From Azolla caroliniana (lineage: Eukaryota > Polypodiophyta), in the NCBI GenBank assembly GCA_043228905.1, contig JBHGNT010000004.1, positions 10,912,001-10,976,000 of the forward strand: a stretch of DNA of 64,000 nucleotides, written 5' to 3'. The position numbers and the translations under genes were made by a program. A model generated the notes under the pieces. That model saw only the letters and a program-made list of their open reading frames with translations, did no database searches and had not been told where the DNA came from. The stretch's first letter is position 1, and the number at the start of each line of letters is the position of its first letter. This document shows, piece after piece, positions 47,179 to 59,000 of the stretch.

Positions 47179-48290
47179 GCTCCGGAATCAACATAACACA
47201 CCTTGCTCGATTTCAAGGTGTTCACGGCCATCGAATTGGCCTTGTGCTTCATTACGAAGGCTGGGCCTGATCCATTTCCGGCTCGTTCGGAGCCCTCGGG
47301 GTAGTGCGATTTCTGACGCCTTCTTGCGTCTCTTCCACTTGATTCGGCTTTGTCTGAATCAGCTCTCTTCTTCCAACACTCGCTCTCCCTGTGGCCTTTC
47401 TTGCCACAGTACCAACATTCCGTCACGGCCTTCTCTTGCTGACTTCCGGCGCCGCTATGACTCCCCCTGCTTCCGGAGGGTTTAGAATTGCTTCTGCCAT
47501 TTCGATTATGCCGCACGTTATGCTCTTTTCATCCGCCTCCAATGCGCGCCAATCCGCCTTGTCCGTCACGATCACGGGGCCTATCTTCCTCCATGTACAA
47601 CATCTTGTCGTCGGCGTGCGTACTCGTTGATGCACCCGTGTGATTTTCCTCCACGAGCAACATCGACTGAAGCTCGAAGAACCAAGGTATATTCTCCCTT
47701 GTCTAGACTGTCTTTCGGAATGCTCCGAACTTTGACGCTAACCCTCCAAGACAAACCTGCACCATTTCGTCTTCCTCGACATTCACGTTGACAGAGGCGA
47801 GAGAGCCACAGATCTCCTTGTTTGGGGTCGTGTAATCGGCCACAGACAGATCTTTCTGTTGGACATTGCTGAGCTCCTGCCTGAGTTGCAGCTTCCTGGC
47901 CATTGTGCTAGCGACGAAAATCCCCTTGAGATTCGCCCACGCGTCCTTTGGTGTCTTAGCATCCTGAATGTAGCTCAAGAGCTTGTCACTCACCCAGGAC
48001 GCGAAGCAGTAAAGAGCTTTGCTTGCCGCTTGTTCCCAAGCAGAAAAATCTATGTGTGTCGATTCAGGTGTTGTATCATTAGCTCCTTCTACATAACTCC
48101 AGTAGCCATGACCAAGCAGGTACTGGTGCATCTTGTATGAACAAGATGCGTCGTTGCTCCTGTTGAGCTTCCCATTCCTTTGTCCATATTGCTGTCTTAT
48201 CCTTTCGGAAAAACAATAACTTAACTTTGTCTTTATCGCAAGCTTTTCTATCGACTGCAGAGGAGTCTCAACCCTCGTGCTCTGATACCA
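47179..48290 (-). pseudogene. Copia F gag fragment
   Basis: Minus-strand gag begins at 48187 (MDKGMG), with a short deletion and frameshift before MHQYLLGHGYWSYVEGAND (48131). It continues to 47703, then to a knuckle (CWYCGKKGHRESEC, about 47415) and the protease start (YVDSGA, about 47190), where it is cut. A primer site (48279-48290) and LTR follow upstream. Confidence 0.85.
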
Positions 48291-48699
48291 TGTAAAAGAA
48301 TACGTGTGCGGAAGCGTATGCGAAAGACACAGAGTACACGGTTTGGAAACACAACAGTTCGGTAAAACACAGAAATCACAGAGAAAGAGAGGGAGACACA
48401 GAGAGAGCAGAAAACGAAACTATATTCAAAAATAATTCTCTGTATGTTCTCTGTACATACTTCGTGCTCAATGAGCACCTTTTATACAAGCCTTGACAAT
48501 TGGGTTGACACATGTACTTATAGTACTTGACTACTCATGAATGAGCATCCTACATTTACTCCCAAAATTATCCTTACGAGGAATAACATTCCAACGGCCT
48601 CTCGGTTTACATACCGCTACGGCCATATTTTGCATACGGTTTTACACACCCAATCTACGCATTGGGTTACGCACCCAATGTTGAGCTTGTCTCTCAACA
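48291..48699 (-). repeat. 5' LTR of copia F
   Basis: About 409 bp, plus strand TGTAAAAGAAT ... CTCTCAACA, adjoining GCTCTGATACCA (primer site). Its outer end touches an older copia RNase H, so F appears to have inserted there. Confidence 0.88.
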
Positions 48700-49030
48700 T
48701 TCTCAATGACGAGCTCCCAGATATGGTGATACCTCACCTCTATATGTTTCTTCTTCGCATGATAGACAAGGTTTCGTATCAGGTGGATTGTGCTCTGTGA
48801 GTCGCAATATAGAGTCAGAGCAAGGTGATCGATTAGCCTCTTGTTGTTGCAGCCAAGCTCCTTTTGATGCTTCTGACGTGGCAATGTACTCAGCCTCTTG
48901 GAGCTTCAACCTCCATGAAATCACTTTGCCTCCATAGGTGAAGACATAACCTGAAGTCGACTTTTGATTGTCAAGGTTCCTGGCATACTTTGGTCGGATG
49001 ATTTTTGGTTCCTCGAAGATAGCCAACTAA
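48700..49030 (-). pseudogene. Copia RNase H fragment (TNT1-like)
   Basis: The minus strand reads YARNLDNQKSTSGYVFTYGG, KVISWRLKLQEAEYIATSEA, LTLYCDSQSTIHLIRN and HIEVRYHHIWELV across two frames. This is the RNase H domain of a copia lineage distinct from A. Confidence 0.85.
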
Positions 49031-49235
49031 TTGAGCTATAAAAGCTTGAGCCTATACCATGCTTTCATTGAGAGTCAAACTCAAGACCTCCGCTTACTAA
49101 AATGGTGCTCTAACCAATTGAGTTATGTAAACACAACATGTTATATATGTCATTACAAACCAAATTATGTAACTAACTAAGCTATGAAAGTACCAAGCTT
49201 TACCATGCTTTCATCGAGGTTCCACAAAAGTTTAA
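49031..49235 (-). repeat. tRNA-derived SINE-like repeats
   Basis: The minus strand reads TAACTCAATTGGTTAGAGC (box A) and GAGTTTGACTCTC (box B) about 35 bp apart (near 49130-49060), with an anticodon-loop-like TTTTAGTAAGC between. A second copy of the flanking phrase (CTATGAAAG...ACCATGCTTTCATCGAG) lies at about 49180-49220. Not a functional tRNA by eye. Confidence 0.5.
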
Positions 49236-49429
49236 TCAAACTCACATTTCTCTAACTTCAAACAAGTTGGACATGCTTACCATTTCTTCTTGAATATATG
49301 AGAAAATTAATATAGCGTCAAGATAAATCACAATAAATTCATTAATCCAAATACTCTCAAAAGATATCATTAATCATATATTGAAAGACAAGGGGAACAT
49401 TTGTGAGTATGAAAGGCATGACAATGTAC

Positions 49430-51300
49430 TCAAAATGTCCATATAGAGTACAAAAGGAAAATTTTCATCAATCCCCTAGTTTGATTCGGACCAAAGTATA
49501 AGCACCCCCGAATATCAAACTTAGAGAAGATTTTTCCGGATTTGAGGTGATACAAAAGTTCTAAGATCAATGGGTAATTGTTAGAGACATGAACTAATGT
49601 AAGCATTAGATAAGGATAGAATATAGATAGATAGATAGAAAGGAGAGAAAAAGAAGGGTGTCGATCCACCCGACCACCCCCGAGCGAAGGGATCGAGATG
49701 GACTCGACCCTCGATCGGCGTCCCATACCACCGTCGTGGCGTCGAGTCGTACCTGGGGCTGGCGCGCTCACTACAAGAGTTGACCCACCACAAGACAGAG
49801 TCCAGATGATCAAATGAGGGTAGCTAGGCCTCTTATTTATAGCGATACCCAAGGCCCCCAGGCAAGTTCACACTTGGCCTAATGGGTTGTCTCAATCCCG
49901 AGGATTAAAAGTAATCCTTCCCTTCTTTACACTCTCGTTTAACCCTCACACTTATCCACGTGTATGTATAGAATACTATGGTAAATTCTCACCACGGGAT
50001 ATTATATGGTCATGCCCGTAATAGTAATGGATAGTGATTCTTAATAGTCACGATTGAGACAACAATAATCCATACATATTGTAACAACCCATCTTTCTTC
50101 TTGAAAAATAAGATAGGAACTTTGTCACAAGATTTCAAATGTTGAATAAATCCTCTTCCTAGGTTCTCATCAATGTATATCCCAAGAGCTTCAAGTTCAT
50201 GCTCAGAAAGTCAACAAATAGGCCCAAAATGAGGTGTTGAACCATCCTCTAAATCAATAGGGCAATCATATTGTCGATTAATTGTTAAGATAATTCTATT
50301 CTTCTCAGGCACATTAGAAAAAAAATTGTGCTTCATAGGTTATTCCATTGGGTGTTGGAGAAACATGAATAGTGTAAACTTGATTTTTCTTGGAAAATTT
50401 CAAAAAAAGGATGGCCACAATGAATGTCATTTTCAAGTGTGAAAATTTGATGAAACGTGACAATAAGAATGAGGTTTACATTGTTCAAGGTGAAAAGTAA
50501 GAGAATGAGCCCACCAATCTATAATTGGATTGTGAACTTCTAACCAAGATAATCCAAGAATGATAGGATGATGTGGAGATGAAATCTGATTAAAAGTAAT
50601 GTCGTTCTTAGTGCTTATTAAGAGGTAAATCTAAAGAGATTATCTAATGTGTAATGACATTAGAGGAAACCAAACGTCCATATATAGGAAATTGTGTTAT
50701 CATGAGCATACTTGATATCCATAAAGAATGATGTAGCACCAAATTCAAGAAGCACTAAACTCGTGAGGACTTGTCTATGCATTGATTCGGACAAGAACAT
50801 TGGACCGATCGACAAATAGGAACCTTTGATATTGATGATTGCATATATAGTGTACAACTGCAAAGTTCCTACTGCAATTGAACATTGTCGTTATCCAAGA
50901 TGGTCATAGTCTCCCCACATGGTTGTAAAGCACTAGACTCTACAATGGCAGAGTCTATGACGAGTTGTGCTTGTTTACCTTTGGTTGGGCAAGTTTGTGT
51001 TATGTGCCTAGGAGCCCCACAATATAAGCAAAGATTGTTAGTAAGAAGGTTTTACTTTTCTTCATTGGAATCCACCTCCATTGGGTTAGACCTTGATGGA
51101 AATGTTCAATGAGTGCTTGTTTTTCCCATTGAACATCACAAGGAAGTTAGCCTTTAAGCTTCATGTTTTCTTCTTATACATGTTGAAGAGCAACCATGAT
51201 ATGGTTGAGATTGGCTTCTAACATGATTGCAAAGGAAAAGGTAAGGAAGGGATGGATCAAATTATAACAAGCCAAGAGTAGTGGACAATGAAGTCAAAAC
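49430..51300 (-). mobile_element. Degraded fungal-type Ty3/gypsy element with nested solo LTR
   Basis: Minus strand, in order: a shortened gag (ANLNHIMVALQHV, then QALIEHFHQGLT), a knuckle (CLYCGAPRHITQTC, about 51015), a protease (LLEFGATSFFMD, where DSGAT is expected, about 50740), NPIIDWWAHSLTF, then RT (YDCPIDLEDGSTPHFGPI, LEALGIYIDENLGRGFIQ, PILFFKKKDG-like, NYPLILELLYHLKSGKIFSKFDIRG). The RT is split by an LTR at 49579-50064. The YDC.IDLE..... wording is that of Tcn1/Sushi-like chromoviruses, as in 6743-8714. Confidence 0.8.
49579..50064. repeat. Solo LTR in gypsy RT
   Basis: A 486-bp block, TGTTAGAGAC ... GAGACAACA, sits between the RT words CMDY and NYPLI. Flanks GTAAT and ATAAT agree at four of five positions, a probable target duplication. 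It contains (GATA)n near 49625. About ten codons of RT are missing at the site. Confidence 0.7.
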
Positions 51301-53012
51301 TAGGTGTAACTTTCTAAAGAGTAATTAGAATACAATGAATAATGATTTGTTTCAAAATATCTATAGAAGAGCTTTCCAATAAGCTATAGAACTCAAGAAA
51401 TGGTGGTCATGAGCTGAAACTGTGTGAATAACAAAAACTATGATAGACTAGTACAAGAATACCTTATTCAAAAACTATGATAGACTAGTACAAGAATACA
51501 TACTAGATAGAATCAACTATATCTATTTGAAAAAAATCCAAATTCTATGAGGGAAACTTCTTGGAAAGGTCTTTAGAAAGACATGTCTTTCTAATGGGCT
51601 ATAAAACTTTAGAAACAGAGAGCTCAAAGTAGAAAATCATGTAAGGAACAAGATCAAGATACAAGAGGGATAGAGGAGTTCTCCTTTTATATTAACATTA
51701 GGATTACATGTGCCTCTCACGTAAATCCCCTTACTATATTAGAGATTACATGTGTCGCTCCTACATGTAATATTTGCATGTGATCATATTATACAATCAA
51801 CTTTGGTAAGAGTCACTTAATTAATCCTAACCTTTATAATAATTCCAAAACTTCACATTTATTCCATAAAATGAATAACGGTTGTAATTGTTCACGATGT
51901 TGGAATGTGTGACTAGTTCAAAACAACTTCTTGAAGTATACTAAGCAACAACATAAACCTTACCTTTACAACTTTCATTCATTAATATTTGAAGGGGGTA
52001 CAAAGGTGATTGATGGTGCTATAGTGTTTTCAAAAGTCAACTAGTTCATAAGCTCTCTTACCATTTTTTCTAGTCCGTGCACTTACATGTAATTCCATTA
52101 TACATCCAAATAGTTTTGCCATTAATGAGCCGACCAATATGGTTTGATAATTGATACATTATTTACATTTCCACCTTTGTGTAAAGGTTTAATCCAATTT
52201 ATAGTCCACTCGTAGGGCATGCCATTTTGCAATGCATGGTTCAATATATCATGCATCCAATATCCAATATGAAAAAAAAAGACGTGAATTAGTCCCATTT
52301 TTAACTTTTAAATGCTTTTTGGTGGTGGAAGGCTAGAAGACAATTGCCATCATGGCCGTGGAGGAATTATAATAGAGTTGTAGACATCAACACGAGGGAG
52401 GTCTTGTAACAATGAAGTTTCTATAAAGCTTTGTATGATGTCACATCTCTGAAATACCACCATGCAACTCCTACAAACTACAACATGCCAAAGTTTGTCC
52501 TAGCTTCATGATTGACCTTTTAATACCTAAAACCATGGAAACTCATGTATGTACATATTTATAAATTTGACATCCAGAAATTTAAAGGATACTTCTACAC
52601 ATGGTAGTCATTAGCCTTGCATCTTAGATTCCAAACTCATTATCTCTAATAAACATGAGCAACATGATACAAAACGGATTAATGAACAAATGTATCCAGT
52701 AGCAAAAATCATTACTATCCAATAGCTAAAAAATCAATCTTTTCCAAAAATACATCTTGGCTCTACAATGGCATGTACATAGATATATGATCCACTAACA
52801 AAAACAAAGGACAAGAAGTTCAAAATTATTCTCAACGTTTCAATCTTTTGCTAAGGTTACAAAATTGACAATTTACAACTCTCATTATCATATATAGTGG
52901 CAACAAAAACAAGTGCTTTCCTCTAGGAGTTGAATGACATCCCATATGATTCCTTAAATTGTCCATCCTTAGCAGAACAGAACAATATATTGTTTTCGGA
53001 GCTCTTGCTTCA
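51301..53012. other. Intergenic DNA, 5' remnant of gypsy plus unassigned
   Basis: No gene seen. The first 600 bp may be the leader/LTR of the gypsy element. A 35-bp direct duplication (AAAAACTATGATAGACTAG...) occurs at about 51436 and 51471. The rest is AT-rich and includes the likely 3' UTR of the BRCT gene just below 53013. Confidence 0.45.
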
Positions 53013-56000
53013 TTAGTAATGCTCGTTGAATAGATGGTTCCTGCACATTGAGAGACACTCTTAAGGAACAGAAATTTACAATAGTGCAGATTACTAGTTT
53101 ACAAGACAAGACCACTACCAAAAAAGTAACACAGCCCAGGAACCAAGTAGCTACCAGCAACAAAGAACTTGCTCTTCTTTTACGTATTTCATATTGGATC
53201 CATACCCTGGTGCGTTTAGAACTAACTTCTATAGCATGTTTCTCACTAACCCATGGATTTGGGTCTCAGTAATTGCCCACATGACATTGTGTAATGTAGG
53301 GTGTGAACATTTGACCTTTGGATGGATTTACTAACCCATGGATTAGAGTTCCATTAATCACCCAATTGAACATTTGACCTTCGGATCTCCATCCAACCAA
53401 CTTACCTGAGCTACATCAAGAGATGGTATATTAATGTCCATGGTACTGATAATCATACCAAAGCACTCTCCCTGGGCCTGTAGGTAGGGCACTTTAAAAT
53501 GATACAACAAATCACCCACCTCTCAGCTCTCAAACTAAAAATAAAAGTTGAGTTGAAATCTAAGCGTCATTCCTAATCATGATTAGAAATATTTAAGCCA
53601 TGAATACCCTGAATAGGATGAAGAAAGAACAGGTACTGATGTTTTAGTGCAAATCATTCTACAGATGATGGGTACAAGAGGTGTCTCCAATGATCTCCAA
53701 GGTGTTAGAGGTCATCAGTCCAAGATCATTCATTAAGGTAGTATCCTGATAGAGGAAATCGGGAAGACTGACAGAAGTTAAAGTGATCTTAGAATCTCAA
53801 GACAATGACATGGATATGTTCATGGAACCTCAAGAGGATATGAGGATCATTCCATGGAGAAGTCAAGCATGAAATAGATCAAATGTAAAAGCAGTCTTAT
53901 GAATACTATAATAAGGATCAGAGGCTGGTTATATTACTGAACATACTGAAAGACGAAATGTCTAGTAATATATTGTCAATGGCAAAGTTGGTTATGAAGA
54001 TGGAATATGTTGGAAATTAAGTGTCTCTTCAATTATATCCAACTATTTCTGGAAAAGTTTGGATGTCATGGTGTCACATGTAATTAAAGCACAAACTGGG
54101 ATGTCAAAGTCACTAACATAGATGGAATATGTTGGAACTTGGGTGTGCACCTCTTAAAGATTTTTCTTTAGTCATATACTAGTGTATCTGGAGAAGTTTA
54201 GATGTCATGGTATCACATGTCAGTAAAACGTGAACCGGAATTAGGTGATGCATCCAAAGATGGAGCATTTTTAATGTGGAAAATCTCTCAATCAAGATCT
54301 ACAAACATGATTCCGAATATCATGAGGAATATAAGATTCAAACTTGGTGGCTCCATTCATCTTTCACTAAACACAAGCGTACCAAAGAGAAACACTTCAA
54401 ACAATATATTGTACATAATCATACATCAAGACATTTCTGGTATATAGTACGAAGTGATTTTACCTCATTTGGTAACAAATACTAATTTTATTTGTTTCAG
54501 AAAATTTTTAGAATCTACGTGGATAGTTTTTAAAATTATGTTCAGCAACACTGTATTGAAGTTAACGGTTCGATGCCAAGCAAAATGACACAGCATACAC
54601 TACCTGGAAAAATCTAGACTTTGTACAATAATCCCATGAAGAATAAATTCTGTAGAATACACTCTAATACCTGAAACATACACCCCATATCAGTCAAATG
54701 TTATGCTAGCAAGAAAAATGGAGAACCTATAGACTTTGATATTACCTCTCCTTAGAAAACTAGCACAGAATTCAAAATCCTCCTTGCTAGCTATAACAAT
54801 TGGAGTAGATTTACACTCTTTTGTACCAGTTCTTACATTCTTCATGATCTGCAACCCAATGGACATGCTTTAAGAAGATAAGTATCAACATAATGCCTAG
54901 CCATATCGGCAAAAAGAAATTGCAAGTAAATTATCAGTTCCAAGTATTCACAAATAGCTGATTATATGACAACAAGGGTTTGCAAAGAACCTATAAAGTC
55001 TAAATCCCTGTCACTCCTATTTGTGTTTTGGGGTTTTTACTGCAGACACCCAGCAACTTTTAATGTTTTAGAGATTTGGATGCAAAAACTATAATGTCTC
55101 AGTTTCTCACATTTATGGCAGGCATTGAGGAAAGAAAGAAAGATATATTATCATCTGAATCTCTACAACATGGAAAGCTGTTGAGTATCTGTAACTTTAT
55201 TTTCTCCATCTCTATCTCCCGTTGTGTTTCCTCTTTCAAGGCTCTTTCTATATTATCTCTGATATGATTGACCACTTGGGTGATCAAATGGTTGTTAGAA
55301 TTTCCTTTCCCCTGTTTGACATCGAACAAAACGTGAATTTCAGGTTCCTTGTTAGCCCTTTAGAAACTACCTAGCGTGCCCCCATCCCGTCCTTTTCTTA
55401 TATGGTATCTTCTTGGGGTTCTCCATTGATCTTGCTCATGTTCATGATTAGGTCAGAAATTATGAAGAGATTAGGTTAAGCAAACAATGCAGAAAAATGC
55501 AGAGGGCAAAGACTGAAGGACAAGAACACAGAGATTAAGCAAACATATAGAAAATGTAGAGGGCCAGGATAGAAAAATGTAGAGGGAAAGATATAAATTG
55601 TTGATGAATAAAAATGAGGACAAATTAAGATTAACATCTTAGCAAGCAAAAGTAGATTGTGACTTTGTGTACTTGGGAGTCACTTCCATGGTACCACAGT
55701 TGAAGATGAGGAGGTATATGCTGAGAATAGACTGAGGAAGGGATATGTTGCTAATGGAGCACGAAGAGCACAGACACTGACATTTGGTTTTCAAAACCAA
55801 GACGAAGCTTTAGGCATTAATCAACATATTGTAGTCACAACCACATGTATGTTAAACAAATATAGGAACCAAACTTGATACACAGATGGCAGGCAGGTAT
55901 AGTCTATAGGGATGATAAGCAGGAGATAGTTGCTTCATGCATGGGGAATTAGGTAGGGCTTTTCTAGCCATTTCCTCAATATCTGCACAATGGTCCGAGT

Positions 56001-59000
56001 TTTATCATGAAATTGTGAGAGAACTGTTATGAACTGTTGTAAGGTACCAAAGAGGCTAGCATCAGCTTAAAGATAACATAAAACAAGAACTATATTTCAT
56101 CATGAGGTTCAAACCTTTTAAATACAAAAATGAGAGTGGGTTTTGTAACCATGCATTTATGAAAGAGGAAAAAAATATTCCTAGGTACATAAAGAGTTGA
56201 AGTAGTGGAGTAAAATTGCCTATAAAACCAAACAAGAGATTACATCTTAAAAAGAAGGATGTGGTAAATGTTCTAATGAAGTTGAGGTAAGTCTAGAGAG
56301 AGAAAATGTGTAGAGCGAGAGTGTAGAAGGGAGAGATTAGTTCTAGGGCTATTAGCCTCCAACAGATACAGCACAGTTTGGTACATGGGATTCAATCACT
56401 ATCCATCTCACTTCTTTTAATCCACATGGATAATGTAGATGAACTTTGAAAACATCAAAGCCTTCATGATTATGTGAAACGGATTCAAATATCTTGCATC
56501 ATACATAGGCAACGGTTGCAAGATTTAAAACTACTTGAAACATTCAATCCTATACCCTGCCTATTCTATAATCCTTTAGAATCTGTAATACTCCAACTCA
56601 CATATATCTACCTAAGGAAAATGAAGTTAAGGTAGATTATCAGGTCACAGCAAACAATACTTCCTAATGTTTTCAATTTGGCTGAAGGTATTACTTTTGA
56701 TCAGAAAAACTTTTGGGTTATCTAGAAGTGATTACAAAAACTATTCTCTAGTACCAAGAAAGGCAAAAAGATCTAGATCACCCTAAACTCAGCCTCCATG
56801 CAAAGAAACTAGTATTTCATTTCATGTCGGGGGTAAATTATAAGGTAATGTATAAATTCCACACCATATGATTCTCAGAAGCAAGCGGAAAAGCGCAGAT
56901 CTCCATCTTTACATAGTCACGAAGTATTTTTTAGTTTGATATTTGTTACCTTACCACCGGCACTTTTTATGATTGCACTCATTCCTTCAAAGTCCGGAAC
57001 TGTGTTAGGACTGACAATGAATGACATACCCTGAAATGAAATGAAAATAAACATGTCACAACACGGAAAAATCTAGATTCCCCCACATGAAAGGATTCAG
57101 AATTTGGCTGCATTTGACCTCCAACAAGGGTTTTTGTCTCGAAGCAGCCAGTGAAGAATGCATACAAAATCCCAGTTCCTTCTCTTTCTTAAGATCTCGC
57201 AGAATGTAATTTTTTTCATCCACAAAATAGTGAGCTAGATTACATCCTTCCAACCAGAGAGTTGTGACAATATTCTTTCCAGATGCTATGCTTTCTAGCA
57301 TGTTCTTCGTTCTAACAAAGGCATCAGAAATAAAGTGAGTAGAATCAGCAGCTTCATTTGCAGTTTGACCGCCAAGTCTTGTTAAAATCTGTATGGATGT
57401 TCCAATTATAAATAGAAATCGTAGGCATAAACCTTAGCTATAAACTATTATCTGTCTAAGAATCGACCTAAGTTACGTTTTAACAACTGGTTAGAATATT
57501 GTTACCTTTTTTTGGTGCCTCACAATGTCATTCGCTAAACTATGACTAAAGAGGACTCGGATGCAACTTGGTTCTCGTTTTCTTGTCTTTCTCCTTGCAT
57601 TATTGGTGATAGGTTCTAAAGTATTTACTTCTTTTGTTTTTTCTGACAGAACACCTTCATTCGGTCCAGCAAGAATGGAAAGCTTTTGCTTTTTATCATT
57701 ATGCTTTTGAGGATGGATCCGCTTTCCAAAACCAGGTTTACAAATTTTGTTTTCTCCATCCTGCTGAATCACCAAAGTATTTCTACTGGATGAAATTACT
57801 AAACTCCTTCGTTGGCTTCTTTTTCTTCTTGGAATTGCTAACGTCAAGAAACGGAATGGTGAATCTTTTCTACAACTAAAATCCTCCCTTGTCTTAGGCA
57901 AAACTGCCTTAAGTGTCTTTCCTTTATCAGCTGAAACAAACGTAGAGCTTTTCAATGCACATGATTCCTCAACCGTATTGAGGTCAGAAGACATCTTTGA
58001 ATTGATTGCCATATATTGGCCTAATGCATTTCTTTCACCCTTACTTACAGGTGGTTTTTTCTCTTTAGAAATCTCATCTCTGAGATTTTTCATATCTTTA
58101 TTTGAAGATTGCTGTTTCACTTTTCTAGGACCCACTGATATGCTTTTCTGTTTTCTTTTTTCAGTTTCCATATAATTTGGATTTTTCCTATTCCCATCTC
58201 CCATGGTGTTTATTGCCTCAAAAGCACTTTGAATACTAGTGGCAACATCAGAAGGTAGGACCTCAACCATGCCTAGATTATGATTACTGTCATTATTCAT
58301 CAAGGTATTACCTACCATCGGATCAATCCCCTCTAATGCATATTGTGAATCTGCACCAATGTCCACGGCCTCGCAATGTGTATTTGCAGCATTTGAATTT
58401 CTTGTCATGCTAGGAGTTTCATTCAACATAGTATGACTTATCATTAGATCCATTGCCTCTAAAGCTATTTGTGTATCTGCACCAATATCCACATCCTCTC
58501 CAAATAAATTTTCTGCATTTGAGTTTCCTGTCACACTAGCTGCCTCATTCTTTGTAGTATTACCTATCATTACACCCATCGCCTCTAAAGCTATTTGTGT
58601 ATCTGCACCAATATCCACATCCTCTCCAAATAAATTTTCTGCATTTGAGTTTCCTGTCACATTAGCTGCCTCATTCTTTGCAGTATGACCCATCATTAGA
58701 CCCATCACCTCTAAAGCTACTTGTGTATTTGCACCACTGTCCATATCCTCTCCATATGCATTTGCAGTAGGTGAACTACCTTTCAGACTAGCTATTTCAC
58801 TCGTAACATGGCCTATCATTGGATCCATTGCCTCTAGGTCCATTTGTGTAACTGCACCAGTACCCACAACCTCCCCATATGTATTTGCAGCATGTGACTT
58901 TCCTTTCACGCTAACTGTTCCACTCGTTGTTGTTTGGCATATCATTAGATCCATTGCCTCTAAAGCTATTTGTGTATTTGCACTGATGTCTAGATCCTCC

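Noticed and set aside
49060-49135. Functional tRNA gene
   Set aside because: Box A and box B wording is present, but acceptor and D stems do not pair convincingly by eye.
57634-58175. Plus-strand frames opposite the BRCT exon
   Set aside because: Antisense shadows of a well-supported exon; Phe-rich, no domain.
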